Source of the DNA: Actinomadura sp. DC4 | Lineage (GTDB): Bacteria > Actinomycetota > Actinomycetes > Streptosporangiales > Streptosporangiaceae | Assembly: GCF_030406325.1 (NCBI RefSeq) | Contig: NZ_JAUEQY010000012.1 | Coordinates: 186,001 to 250,000, forward strand | Length of the DNA: 64,000 bases | Direction of reading: 5' to 3' | In this document: positions 1 to 8,661 of the stretch, piece after piece | Position numbering within the stretch: the stretch's first letter is position 1 | Layout of the letters: each line of letters begins with the position of its first letter | Translations under genes and position numbers: made by a program | The notes under the pieces: generated by a model | Database searches by the model: none | The model's input: only the letters and a program-made list of their open reading frames with translations | Told to the model about the DNA's origin: nothing

Positions 1-1
1 G

Positions 2-913
2 AACGGCAAGTACCGCGACTCGATCCGCGACTTCTGGCGCGGGGAGCCGGTCCTGCCGGAGTTCGCCTCGCGCCTGACCGGCTCCAGCGACCTGTACGCC
101 GACGACGGCCGGCGTCCGCTCGCCTCGATCAACTTCGTGACCTGCCACGACGGCTTCAGCCTGCACGACCTCGTCTCCTACGACCACAAGCACAACGAGG
201 CCAACGGCGAGAACAACCGCGACGGAACCGACGACAACCGCTCCTGGAACCACGGCGCCGAGGGCGAGACCGACGACCCGGCGATCCAGGGGCTGCGCGT
301 ACGGCAGATGCGCAACTTCATCGCCACGCTGTTCCTGTCCCAGGGCGTGCCGATGCTGTCGCACGGCGACGAGCTCAGCCGCACCCAGCGGGGCAACAAC
401 AACGCCTACTGCCAGGACGGCGAGCTGGCCTGGATGTCCTGGGGCGACGACGGCGACCTCACCGCCTTCGTCCGCCGGGTCTCGGAGCTGCGCGGTGACC
501 ACCCGGTCTTCCGCCGCCGCCGGTTCTTCGAGGGCCGTACGCACGGCGGGCCGCTCGACGGCACGCGCGACATCGTCTGGCTGACACCGACGGGCACGGA
601 GATGACGGAGTCGGACTGGCACACCGGTTATGCCAAGGCCGTCGCGGTCTACCTCAACGGCGACGCGATCACCGAGCCGGACACCCGCGGCCAGCGCGTA
701 CGCGACGACTCCTTCCTGCTGCTCCTCAACGCCCACTCCGAGAGCATCACGTTCCGCCTGCCGGACGTGATCTACGGCGAGCGCTGGGAGGTCGCCCTCG
801 ACACGGCCGTCGCCGAGGCGCCGGCCGGCGGCGAGCCGGTCAAGGCGCACGACGAGGTCGAGGTGGTCGACCGCGGGCTCGTCCTGCTGCGGAGGCTCAG
901 CGACTCGCCGTGA
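2..913 (+). CDS. glgX: Glycogen debranching enzyme GlgX, C-terminal part (cut by window start)
   Basis: Isoamylase-type GH13 enzyme that hydrolyses alpha-1,6 branches in glycogen or limit dextrin. The frame is open from base 2, so this is the last ~303 codons of a protein usually near 700 residues. The region NFVTCHDGFSLHDLVSY is the GH13 region IV signature with its conserved His-Asp; it is followed by the GlgX-typical stretch NEANGENNRDGTDDNRSWN. The end is the C-terminal beta domain. The stop overlaps the convergent membrane-protein gene by 17 bases. The family call is firm; the N-terminal domains lie outside the window. Confidence 0.95.
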   Translation, partial: NGKYRDSIRDFWRGEPVLPEFASRLTGSSDLYADDGRRPLASINFVTCHDGFSLHDLVSYDHKHNEANGENNRDGTDDNRSWNHGAEGETDDPAIQGLRVRQMRNFIATLFLSQGVPMLSHGDELSRTQRGNNNAYCQDGELAWMSWGDDGDLTAFVRRVSELRGDHPVFRRRRFFEGRTHGGPLDGTRDIVWLTPTGTEMTESDWHTGYAKAVAVYLNGDAITEPDTRGQRVRDDSFLLLLNAHSESITFRLPDVIYGERWEVALDTAVAEAPAGGEPVKAHDEVEVVDRGLVLLRRLSDSP

Positions 914-1304
914 TGGCGGTGAGGAGCACGAGGACGAACGTCAGCGTGGCCACCGCGCCGTGGGCGACCACCGCCACGGCGGGAAAGCCCTGCTCGGCGC
1001 CGCGCGCGTGCTTGCCGCCCTCACCGGTCAGCCACCGGGTGAACATCACGAACCCCAGCAGCGTTACGAGCACGAGCGCGCCGAAGGCGCTCCAGGCGTA
1101 CACCGAGCGCTCGGTGAGCAGGAACATCACCCAGACCGCCAGGGCCAGCACGGCGAGCGTGGGGTGGCCGAGGACGAGTATGGCGGGATAGCGGGTGACC
1201 TTGGTGCCCTGGCGGCGCGGCCCGCCCTCGGCCAGCCAGCGTACGAGGAGGCGCAGGCCCGCACCGGCGGTCAGCACCCACATCACTAACGCGGCGATCT
1301 CCAA
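897..1304 (-). CDS. Small four-helix membrane protein, unknown function
   Basis: About 135 residues with four hydrophobic segments (roughly residues 2-18, 43-65, 68-90 and 112-133), so an integral membrane protein. I chose the TTG at 1304 because a strong ribosome site (GGAGGGGGAGACACG) sits directly before it; upstream in-frame starts would put that site inside the gene. It has short basic loops (RRQGTKVTR, GEGGKHARG). I do not recognise the family. It is convergent with glgX and overlaps its last 17 bases, so the two genes may share a termination zone. Confidence 0.7.
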   Translation of the reverse strand: MEIAALVMWVLTAGAGLRLLVRWLAEGGPRRQGTKVTRYPAILVLGHPTLAVLALAVWVMFLLTERSVYAWSAFGALVLVTLLGFVMFTRWLTGEGGKHARGAEQGFPAVAVVAHGAVATLTFVLVLLTAITASR

Positions 1305-1426
1305 CGTGTCTCCCCCTCCGCACTCGGCTGCCCTCCCCAAGTCTTCCTGGAAAACGGCGATTTGATAAGCCGAACGCAGCCAGCCAGTCGCAAGATGTGA
1401 CGGCGCCTTATGCCACTCTGGTTGCC

Positions 1427-2140
1427 ATGCGCATCTTCGAACCGGCCGGCGCCGCGGATCTCGCCGAGGCGTACGCCTATCCCGGAGACGGACCCTGGCT
1501 GCGGGCCAACATGGTGGCCTCCGCGGACGGCGCCGCGACCCACAGCGGCCTGACCGAGGGGCTCGGTGGCCCCGCCGACCGCCGGCTCCTGTCCGTCCTG
1601 CGGGCCCTGTCCGACGTGGTGGTCGTGGGCGCCGGCACGGTCCGCGCCGAGACGTACGGTCCGGTACGCCCCCGCGACTGGTGGGGCGACCTGCGCGAGG
1701 GCCGTACGCCCGCGCCGCCGCTGGCGGTCATCTCGCGCAGCCTCGACTTCGACCTCGACTCCCCGATGTTCACCGAGGCCCTCACCCCCACGATCGTGAT
1801 CACCTGTCCGTCCGCGCCCGTGGAGCGCCTGCGCGCCTGCGAGAAGCGCGCCGAGGTGATCACTCTGGACGGCGACCAGGTGGACGCCGGGGCCGCGCTG
1901 GACGCCCTCGCCGGGCGCGGCCTGGTCCGCCAGCTCACCGAGGGCGGCCCCCACCTGCTCGCCCAGATCGCGGCCGCCGGGCGCCTCGACGAGCTCTGCC
2001 TCACGATGAGCCCGCGGCTCACCGCGGGGAACGCGGCCCGCGTGGTGAACGGCCCGGCGCTGGAGCCGCCGACGTCGTTGCGGCTCGGCCACGTTCTGGA
2101 GGAGGACGACTTCGTCTTCCTCCGCTACGTGCGGAGATGA
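1427..2140 (+). CDS. RibD C-terminal-type pyrimidine reductase
   Basis: About 237 residues of the RibD_C/dihydrofolate-reductase-like fold. The family includes the NADPH-dependent reductase of 5-amino-6-ribosylaminouracil phosphate in riboflavin synthesis and many stand-alone homologues of unknown substrate. Visible marks are the N-terminal RANMVASADGAA and the nucleotide-binding VVVGAGTVRAETYGP, then a conserved tail with TEGGPHLLAQ. No deaminase domain is present and no other rib gene is near, so the riboflavin role is uncertain. I prefer the ATG at 1427 to the GTG at 1397 because family members begin just before the E-P block; neither start has a clear ribosome site, so a leaderless message is possible. 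Confidence 0.85.
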   Translation: MRIFEPAGAADLAEAYAYPGDGPWLRANMVASADGAATHSGLTEGLGGPADRRLLSVLRALSDVVVVGAGTVRAETYGPVRPRDWWGDLREGRTPAPPLAVISRSLDFDLDSPMFTEALTPTIVITCPSAPVERLRACEKRAEVITLDGDQVDAGAALDALAGRGLVRQLTEGGPHLLAQIAAAGRLDELCLTMSPRLTAGNAARVVNGPALEPPTSLRLGHVLEEDDFVFLRYVRR

Positions 2141-2249
2141 CCTCGCCGGTGCCGGGTGTCCCGGCGGGCTCTGCCTTACGATGAGCCCGCAGCTCACCGC
2201 CCTGGAACGCGGCCCGCGTTCCGCCTCCGACACGTAAGGAGATGAGCTC

Positions 2250-3308
2250 GTGGACCTGCCCGTGAGCCCACCCGTGGCGCCGATGCTCGCCAAGGCGGTC
2301 AAGGCGCTGCCGCGCGGCGACCTGCTGTACGAGCCCAAGTGGGACGGCTTCCGCGCCGTCGTGTTCCGCGACGGCGACGAGGTGGACATCCGGGGCCGCA
2401 ACGGCAAACCGCTCGGCCGCTACTTCCCCGAGCTGGTCGAGGGGTTCGCCCGCGAGCTGCCCGCGCGCTGCGTGCTCGACGGCGAGATCATCCTGCGCCA
2501 GGGCCAGGTGCTGGAGTTCGAGGTGCTCCAGCAGCGCATCCACCCGGCCGCATCCCGCGTCAAGCTGCTGGCCGAGCAGACCCCGGCCTCCTTCGTCGCC
2601 TTCGACCTCCTCGCGCTCGGCGACGAGTCGCTGATGGAGACGCCCTTCGGCGAGCGCCGGGCCAAGCTCACCGAGGCGCTCGCGAACGCCAAGGCGCCCG
2701 TCCACGTCACCCCGGCGACCGACGACTACGACGTGGGTCAGCGCTGGTTCTCCGAATTCGAGGGCGCGGGGCTCGACGGCGTGATCGCCAAACCGCTGGA
2801 CGGCCCGTACGAACCCGACAAGCGGGCGATGTTCAAGGTCAAGCCCGAGCGCACCGCCGACTGCGTGGTGGCCGGGTTCCGCTGGCACAAGTCCGGGCCG
2901 ATCGTCGGCTCGCTGCTGCTGGGCCTCTACGACGGCGACCGGCTGCAGCACGTGGGCGTCTCGGCCTCGTTCCCGATGGCGCGCCGCGCCGAGCTGGTGG
3001 ACGAGCTCGCGCCGTACCGGATGGAAGAGCTGGACGGCCACCCGTGGGCCGAGTGGGCCCGGCAGACCGACGCCACCCCCGACCGCATGCCCGGGGCGGT
3101 CACCCGCTGGAACGCCAAGAAGGACCTGTCGTGGGTCGCCCTGCGCCCGGAGCTGGTCTGCGAGGTCGCCTACGACCAGATGGAGGGCACGCGCTTCCGG
3201 CACACGGCGAGGTTCCGCCGCTGGCGCACGGACCGTACGCCCGAGTCGTGTGGCTATGACCAGCTCGAGGTGCCTGTGGCGTACGACCTGGACGACATCC
3301 TCGGCTGA
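2250..3308 (+). CDS. ATP-dependent DNA ligase (LigC/LigD-ligase type)
   Basis: 352 residues: nucleotidyltransferase domain (about 1-200) plus OB-fold domain, the minimal bacterial ATP-dependent ligase. The nucleophile is Lys30 in EPKWDGFR (motif I). Later motifs are DGEI, GLDGVIAKPLDG (motif IV) and FKVKPERTADCVV (motif V). It seals nicks in double-strand break repair by end joining or in alternative excision repair. The GTG start has a strong ribosome site (AAGGAGATGAGCTC). It converges on the LigD-type polymerase gene with one base between the stops, so the two LigD activities exist here as separate, oppositely transcribed genes. No Ku gene is visible. Confidence 0.93.
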   Translation: MDLPVSPPVAPMLAKAVKALPRGDLLYEPKWDGFRAVVFRDGDEVDIRGRNGKPLGRYFPELVEGFARELPARCVLDGEIILRQGQVLEFEVLQQRIHPAASRVKLLAEQTPASFVAFDLLALGDESLMETPFGERRAKLTEALANAKAPVHVTPATDDYDVGQRWFSEFEGAGLDGVIAKPLDGPYEPDKRAMFKVKPERTADCVVAGFRWHKSGPIVGSLLLGLYDGDRLQHVGVSASFPMARRAELVDELAPYRMEELDGHPWAEWARQTDATPDRMPGAVTRWNAKKDLSWVALRPELVCEVAYDQMEGTRFRHTARFRRWRTDRTPESCGYDQLEVPVAYDLDDILG

Positions 3309-3309
3309 T

Positions 3310-4359
3310 CTAGTCCTTGCGCGCCTTGCTCGGCTGGACGCGCTTGGGCTCGCCCTCCATCTTCGGATAGTTGGGCGGGTACGGCATGTCGCCCAGCCCG
3401 TGGTCCTTCTCGTCCCGGTCGGCCCACTCCAGCAGGGGTTCGAGCGTGAACGCCGCGTCGTCGATGTCCGCGTGCGGGTCGCCGATCTCGGCGAACCGCG
3501 CCGGCATCGTGGCGATGGTGAAGTCGTCGGTCTCCACGTCGGGCAGCTCGTCCCAGGTCACCGGCGCGGAAACGGGCGCGTACGGCTTGGGCCGCACGCT
3601 GTAGGCCGAGGCGATCGTCCGGTCGCGGGCGTTCTGGTTGAAGTCAATGAAGACCTTCTCGCCGCGCTCCTCCTTCCACCAGGCCGTGGTGACCAGGTCC
3701 GGCATCCGCCGCTCGATCTCGCGGGCGAAGGCCAGCGCCGACCGGCGTACCTCGGTGAAGGTCCAGCGCGGCTCGATCCGCAGGTAGACGTGCACGCCGC
3801 GGTTGCCGGAGGTCTTGGGGTGGCCGGTGAAGCCGAGCTCGGCGAGCATCTCCCGTACGGGCCCGAGCGCGACCTTCTTGGCGTCGGCGAAGTCGGTGCC
3901 GGGCTGCGGGTCGAGGTCGATGCGCAGCTCGTCGGGGTGATCGACGTCGCCGCGGCGTACGGGCCAGGGGTGGAAGGTCACCGTGCCGAGGTTGGCGGCC
4001 CACGCGACGTCGGCGAGCTCGACGGGACACAGCTCGTCGGCATGCCGTCCGCTGGGGAAGGCGATCCGCGCGGTCTCGATCCAGTCGGGGGTGTTCTTGG
4101 GGATGCGCTTCTGGAAGAACGCGTCCCCCCGGTTGTCGGCGCGGGTGGACAGCTTCGCGCCCTCGAACACCCCACCGGGCCAGCGCTCGAGGGTCGTCGG
4201 CCGCTCGCGGAGCGCGCGCAGGATCCCGTCGCCCACCGACAGGTAGTAGTTGACCAGATCCAGCTTGGTCTCCTGCCGAGCGGGGAAGTACACCTTGTCC
4301 GGGTTGGTGACCTTAACGACGCGGTCTCCGACCTGGATCTCCACGTAAGGGGACGCCAT
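3310..4359 (-). CDS. LigD-type polymerase/primase domain protein
   Basis: 349 residues of the archaeo-eukaryotic primase (AEP) fold as found in the LigD polymerase domain. Such proteins fill gaps at broken ends, preferring ribonucleotides. Catalytic marks are the acidic pair in LRIDLDPQPGTDF, the SGNRGVHVYLRI block, and the third acidic motif near FIDFNQNARDRTIASAYS. I chose the ATG at 4359 (MASPYVEIQVGDR); a longer open frame upstream has no coding character. No nuclease or ligase domain is fused, which matches the separate ligase gene next to it. The Ku partner must lie elsewhere or be absent. Confidence 0.92.
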   Translation of the reverse strand: MASPYVEIQVGDRVVKVTNPDKVYFPARQETKLDLVNYYLSVGDGILRALRERPTTLERWPGGVFEGAKLSTRADNRGDAFFQKRIPKNTPDWIETARIAFPSGRHADELCPVELADVAWAANLGTVTFHPWPVRRGDVDHPDELRIDLDPQPGTDFADAKKVALGPVREMLAELGFTGHPKTSGNRGVHVYLRIEPRWTFTEVRRSALAFAREIERRMPDLVTTAWWKEERGEKVFIDFNQNARDRTIASAYSVRPKPYAPVSAPVTWDELPDVETDDFTIATMPARFAEIGDPHADIDDAAFTLEPLLEWADRDEKDHGLGDMPYPPNYPKMEGEPKRVQPSKARKD

Positions 4360-4430
4360 AGGCGGCACGTTACCCCGCCGGGGCGACAGGCCAGCGGAAT
4401 GGCGGCCGTACGGCGACGGTTGACAAGGGC

Positions 4431-4844
4431 GTGACAGTGATACGCAAGAGCGACGACGAGTGGAAGGCCGAGCTTTCGCCCGAGGAGTACCACGTCCTCC
4501 GCGAGGCCGGCACCGAGGCCCCGTGGACCGGGGAGTACGTCTCCACCAAGACGGTGGGCGTCTACAACTGCCGCGCGTGCGGCGCCGAGCTGTTCCGCTC
4601 GGACACCAAGTTCGACTCCCACTGCGGCTGGCCGAGCTTCTACCAGCCGAGCGAGTCCGACGCGGTGACGCTGCTGGACGACAGCTCACTCGGAATGGTC
4701 CGTACGGAGGTCCGCTGCAAGAGCTGCGGCTCCCACCTGGGCCACGTCTTCGAGGGTGAGGGCTACCCCACCCCGACCGACCAGCGCTACTGCATCAACT
4801 CGGTGTCCCTGACCCTCGCCCCCGAGGAGCAGGACGCGAAGTAA
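4431..4844 (+). CDS. msrB: Peptide-methionine (R)-S-oxide reductase MsrB
   Basis: 137 residues. Reduces the R isomer of methionine sulfoxide in proteins. Both zinc CxxC pairs are present (YNCRACGAELF and RCKSCGSHLGH), as is the catalytic RYCINS with the resolving arrangement of the family, and CGWPSF. GTG at 4431 is the annotated start; GTG at 4437 is an equally good alternative, and neither has a strong ribosome site. It ends 14 bases before the convergent end of the HerA-type ATPase gene, which is where the accessory island begins. Confidence 0.95.
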   Translation: MTVIRKSDDEWKAELSPEEYHVLREAGTEAPWTGEYVSTKTVGVYNCRACGAELFRSDTKFDSHCGWPSFYQPSESDAVTLLDDSSLGMVRTEVRCKSCGSHLGHVFEGEGYPTPTDQRYCINSVSLTLAPEEQDAK

Positions 4845-4858
4845 TCGGCGGGGCGACG

Positions 4859-7714
4859 TCACTCGACGGGCTGGTAGAAGCGGAGCAGGCCGCCGATGTT
4901 GGTCAGCTCCGTGGTGGCCTCGGTGAGCAGCCGTGGCCAGTCGCCGTCGTCGCGGTCCGCGGCGACGGCGGTTTCGATGGCCGAGCGCGCCGCGGTGCCC
5001 CACAGCGTGGCGTGACGGGCGGCCTCGTCGCGCTGGCCGCGGTCCCACCACCGGGTCACGTGCTCCAGTTGCCCGGCGAGGTCGTTCCCGGGAATGGGGC
5101 GCCCGTACCGGCGCTCCCAGGTCGGGCTGTCGGGATGGCGGCCGGCGGCCGGGTCGCGGCGGTGGGCGGCCTGGAGCTCTTCCAGGACCAGGCACCACTC
5201 GTACGGGACGGTGAACCACTCGGGCTCCTCGCCCGTGCAGACGCCGCCTCCGCCGAGACGGCCGCGGAGGGCTCCGGCGAGGTGGTCGGCGAGCCGGCCT
5301 GGGTCGGTCCGGGCGGTGATCACCGACGCGCGGGCGTCGACGGCGGCGTCGACGGCGTGGGACAGGGCGCAGTCGAGGAGCCGGTCCGGGAGCGCGCGCA
5401 GCGTGTCCAGGATCGCCGGGCCGGGAACCGGCGCGCCCCAGCCGGACAGGTGCGCCGCGGTGGTGAGCTCGACCCACAGCACGACGGCCGGGTGGTCGGT
5501 GAGGACGCGCTGCGCGGTGCGCATGTCCCGCAGCGTGCACGGCGAGGTGTGGCAGTCGGTGCCGCACGTGCTGCTGCGGGAGCCGACGAGCACGCCGGGT
5601 GAGGCGAGCCGTACGGGCCGGGCCTCGGCGGCGGTGCCATCGGGCATGCGGGCCAGGTGAGGGTAGTCCATGCCGTCGGTGAAGACGGCGCCCTCGCCGG
5701 GGCGCAGGGTGACGAGGAACTGGGACTGGGCGTCGGTGATGTTCATGGTCGCGCCGACGGCGTCCCGGTCGTCCTTGGCGGGCAGCCGGTGCACGATCTT
5801 GACGGCGGTGTTCTTGATGACGTCGGGCACGAGCTTGGAGGGGATCTGCTCGGCGACGATCAGGCCCTCTCCGTACGCGCGGATCTCGGCGAGCAGCCCG
5901 GCGAACATCTCGACGGCGTGCGCGGCCGGCCCGGTGTCATCGCTCTTGCGCAGCAGCCGGTGGGCTTCCTCGAAGACGCTGAGATGCCGCAGGCCGGCCG
6001 GGGCGCCGCCCTCGGCGCGCTGGCGCATCCGCAGATGCTCCACCAGGCGGACCAGGACGGTGCCCATCAAGAACGCCTTGTCGCGGTCGTCGCCGACGTC
6101 CTCGATCTCGAACACCACGTTGCGTGCCAGCAGGCGTCCGAAGTCGATGGGGTGGCCGCCCTCGAAGAACCGGCCCGTCGTGCCGAGGCGGAGGCTGGAC
6201 AGCCGCACGCGGATGAATCCGCGAACGTTGTCGGTGATCTCCTTGCCGTACCCGATCTCCGTCACGACCTCCTCCGCCGCGGCCTGCAGATCGGCCAGGG
6301 TCGGGTAGCGGGGAGCGGTGCCGGGAGTACGGGGTTCGCCGAGGGCCAGGTCCCAGCCGAGCTGTTCGTAGCAGCGGGTCAGCGCCGCGGCCAGGACCTG
6401 GGGGAAGGGCTCGTCGGACTCGAACGCGGCCAGGAACAGCGCCCGCACCAGGTCCGCGTGGGTCTGCAGCGGGAACGCCCGCCCGTCGGCGTCCTTGGCG
6501 GGTTCGAGGGGGTTGATGCCCGCCGCGATGGCTTCGACGTCGCCGGGGCGGATCGCGACGACTTCGGCGTCGGGCAGGCGGGCGGCCATCAGCCGGTATT
6601 CGGCCTTGGCCGGCTCGACCACCAGCCACGGCAGCCCGGCGGCGGTCGCGGACGCCAGCAGCCCGCGTACCGTCTGGGACTTGCCGGCACCGGTCGCCCC
6701 GCAGACGAAGGTGTGCCGGTTGAGGCTGTCCAGCGGGACGGACAGGACTCCGACGTCGGTACGGTTGCGGTCCAGGACCTGCCCGAGCGGCACTCCGCCC
6801 GCACCCGGGGTGGTCTCGGGGGTGACGTCGAACTCGGGGCGGACGGCGAACCGCACCCCGGGCACCTCGCGTACCGGGGGCCGGGCGAGCGCGGCGACCA
6901 TCCGGGACCCGGCCTCGAACGGCCAGCCGGGCCCCGAGACGACGGGCTCGCCGGTGCCGGGCAGCGGCGCCAGCGCGTACGGCACCCCGTCCAGATCCGC
7001 CGAGGCGCACACCAGCGCCGCGACCCGGGCCGCGGCCTGCTCGCTCATGCCGCCGGCCAGCAGGCGCACCCGCCACAGGCCGCTCGAACCGCCCTGGCGC
7101 AGCTCCCGGTGCCGGCGTTCCAGCCGCAGCGCCCGCACCGCGTTCTCCGGGGAGCGTTCGGCCATCGACTGGGCGGTGTACGCGCGGTCGGCGACCTCGT
7201 CGGCGAGCCGGCCGCTCTCGCCGGGATCGATGGGTTCGGCGAGGAGCAGCCACGCGAACGGCTGCGTCCACACCGACAACAGGCAGTCCTCCAGCGAGGG
7301 CCGCACCATCTGCTGCCCGGGGTCGGTCCGTTCGTCGACGAGGAGACCGTCGGTGATCCCGCCGATCCGCGTCCAGCACGGCAGATCACCCATCGCGTCC
7401 GCCACCGCGCCCGGACGCAGCAGCCGGCCGCGCCCGCCCGCCGGCAGGCTCAACGCCGCCGCGCCGGCGTCGCCTTCGGTGATCAGTCCCTGGCCGCCGA
7501 CGAACACCTCCACCGGCCCGGCGGCCAGCGTCCGCCGCCACCCCACCAGCACCGGCCCGTCACCGTGGTACGCCGACACCAGCGCGGCGAGCCGCTGATC
7601 TCGCGACTCATCCCGGCCACCGGCCTCGCCCTCATCGGTGAGCCGGCGCCGCGGCACCTCCGTCAACCGGCACGCCGGGACGTCGCGGACCAGGTCCCAC
7701 ACCGATTCGGTCAC
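4859..7714 (-). CDS. HerA/FtsK-superfamily ATPase with C-terminal Cys motif
   Basis: 951 residues. The N-terminal third has no motif I recognise. The ATPase core carries Walker A GATGAGKS (about residues 339-346) and Walker B-like LSVFEEAHRLL (near 578), then the arginine-rich EQIPSKLVPDVIKNTAVKI stretch typical of HerA-like DUF87 proteins. About residue 718 is a CGTDCHTSPC cluster that could bind zinc. The C-terminal ~220 residues are unrecognised. HerA proteins form hexameric pumps working on DNA with a nuclease, or in export systems on proteins. The GTG start lies three bases after the stop of the exonuclease gene, so the two are translationally coupled. The exact role is unknown; ATPase activity is likely. 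Confidence 0.85.
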   Translation of the reverse strand: MTESVWDLVRDVPACRLTEVPRRRLTDEGEAGGRDESRDQRLAALVSAYHGDGPVLVGWRRTLAAGPVEVFVGGQGLITEGDAGAAALSLPAGGRGRLLRPGAVADAMGDLPCWTRIGGITDGLLVDERTDPGQQMVRPSLEDCLLSVWTQPFAWLLLAEPIDPGESGRLADEVADRAYTAQSMAERSPENAVRALRLERRHRELRQGGSSGLWRVRLLAGGMSEQAAARVAALVCASADLDGVPYALAPLPGTGEPVVSGPGWPFEAGSRMVAALARPPVREVPGVRFAVRPEFDVTPETTPGAGGVPLGQVLDRNRTDVGVLSVPLDSLNRHTFVCGATGAGKSQTVRGLLASATAAGLPWLVVEPAKAEYRLMAARLPDAEVVAIRPGDVEAIAAGINPLEPAKDADGRAFPLQTHADLVRALFLAAFESDEPFPQVLAAALTRCYEQLGWDLALGEPRTPGTAPRYPTLADLQAAAEEVVTEIGYGKEITDNVRGFIRVRLSSLRLGTTGRFFEGGHPIDFGRLLARNVVFEIEDVGDDRDKAFLMGTVLVRLVEHLRMRQRAEGGAPAGLRHLSVFEEAHRLLRKSDDTGPAAHAVEMFAGLLAEIRAYGEGLIVAEQIPSKLVPDVIKNTAVKIVHRLPAKDDRDAVGATMNITDAQSQFLVTLRPGEGAVFTDGMDYPHLARMPDGTAAEARPVRLASPGVLVGSRSSTCGTDCHTSPCTLRDMRTAQRVLTDHPAVVLWVELTTAAHLSGWGAPVPGPAILDTLRALPDRLLDCALSHAVDAAVDARASVITARTDPGRLADHLAGALRGRLGGGGVCTGEEPEWFTVPYEWCLVLEELQAAHRRDPAAGRHPDSPTWERRYGRPIPGNDLAGQLEHVTRWWDRGQRDEAARHATLWGTAARSAIETAVAADRDDGDWPRLLTEATTELTNIGGLLRFYQPVE

Positions 7715-7717
7715 CGC

Positions 7718-8296
7718 TCAGCCCTTCCGCGCCATCAGGTTCTGGAACAGCTCCGCCTGCTCGACCGCGTCATCCAGCGCGTTGTGCGTGTGCGGACGCC
7801 GGGACAGCAGGTCCGCGGGCATCTGGCTCTTCGTCGAACGGGAGATGAGCGTCCCGGCCTTGGCCGCGTACAGCGTCTTCATGTCCACATGCCGGGAGTG
7901 ACCGAACGGGGACCCCCTCTCCGCGAACCGCACGAAGTACCAATAGGCCCACATCCAGTCATAACCGAGTGGATAGGCGACGAAGACCGGCGTCGCGCCG
8001 GCCGCGATCTCCGCCACCCACGCGGACGCGGCGCTCATCGCCTCGCCCGGATCCCGGCCCTCGACCGCGAGCCGCTCCCGGTCCAGGCCGCTGACCGCCA
8101 GCGCATCGGGTACGAACGTGTCGCTGATCGGCTTCAGCTCCGCGTAGAACGTCCGCGCGGCCGGATCGCTCGCCGTGAAACCGGCGCCGTCGGCGGTGCC
8201 GCAGGCCGCCATACCGAGGCTGAGCAGGGAGTACGGGCCGGGAATCGGCCCGTCCGCCTCCACGTCCACCGACACGTACACCTCACGCCTGGCCAT
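7718..8296 (-). CDS. DEDDh-family 3'-5' exonuclease
   Basis: 192 residues, the size of a bare DnaQ/RNase T-like domain. Exo I is SVDVEADG (Asp11, Glu13); the middle acidic motif is probably in YPLGYDWMW; Exo III is HNALDDAVEQAELF near the C-terminus, with the His-x4-Asp spacing of the DEDDh class. It resembles the actinobacterial 3'-5' exoribonuclease-like group, so DNA or RNA could be the substrate. The ATG at 8296 is fixed by GGAAGGACACCC just upstream; the open frame extends 67 codons further but without coding sense. It lies directly upstream of and coupled to the HerA-type ATPase, recalling HerA-nuclease pairs. Confidence 0.85.
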   Translation of the reverse strand: MARREVYVSVDVEADGPIPGPYSLLSLGMAACGTADGAGFTASDPAARTFYAELKPISDTFVPDALAVSGLDRERLAVEGRDPGEAMSAASAWVAEIAAGATPVFVAYPLGYDWMWAYWYFVRFAERGSPFGHSRHVDMKTLYAAKAGTLISRSTKSQMPADLLSRRPHTHNALDDAVEQAELFQNLMARKG

Positions 8297-8340
8297 GGGT
8301 GTCCTTCCGATACTCATGACGGGCATGTCGGCTCGTGCCC

Positions 8341-8661
8341 TCACTCGGGCGGATTCTTCTCTTCCCATGCCTGGGAGATCTGCGGGAGCACGTGAAAGAG
8401 CCGTTCTCGGCACGCGGCCACCGCTGCATGGTCGTAGTCGGCTTCGCGGGTGGTCGCATCGAGCTGCCAGTCGTTCGGCTCGTTGCCCGGACGCCACAGG
8501 TGGATGTTGACGCCTGGTGCTATCTGTCCCTTGCCGGGCGTGTCTTTGGAGAGATCGTCGGTGTCACCGATCCGCATCCCGGTCGCCTCGCTCAGGAGCC
8601 GGCTGTGGTAGCCGTCGAGGTCGGCGGTGAAATGGAAGTCGAACAACGTCTTGATGCTCAT
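8341..8661 (-). CDS. Small hypothetical protein of the island
   Basis: 106 residues, acidic, with no membrane segment or signal. Begins MSIKTLFDFHFTADLDGYH and contains GVNIHLWRPGNEPNDWQLD. I do not recognise a family. Its ATG overlaps the stop of the long acidic gene upstream in an ATGA junction, so the two are translated together. By position directly behind a toxin-like gene it could be its immunity or chaperone protein, but nothing in the sequence proves that. Confidence 0.75.
   Translation of the reverse strand: MSIKTLFDFHFTADLDGYHSRLLSEATGMRIGDTDDLSKDTPGKGQIAPGVNIHLWRPGNEPNDWQLDATTREADYDHAAVAACRERLFHVLPQISQAWEEKNPPE

Noticed and set aside
1286-2407. 373-codon minus-strand frame across the RibD-type gene
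   Set aside because: Low-complexity translation; the plus-strand product has conserved reductase motifs.
4420-4425. TTGACA resembling a -35 box before msrB
   Set aside because: It lies about ten bases from the start codon and has no -10 partner at proper distance before the gene.
5657-8395. 912-codon open frame on the plus strand opposite the HerA-type ATPase and exonuclease genes
   Set aside because: Arg/Gly/Gln/His-rich translation without any domain; it mirrors the GC-rich codons of the real minus-strand genes, which carry clear motifs.
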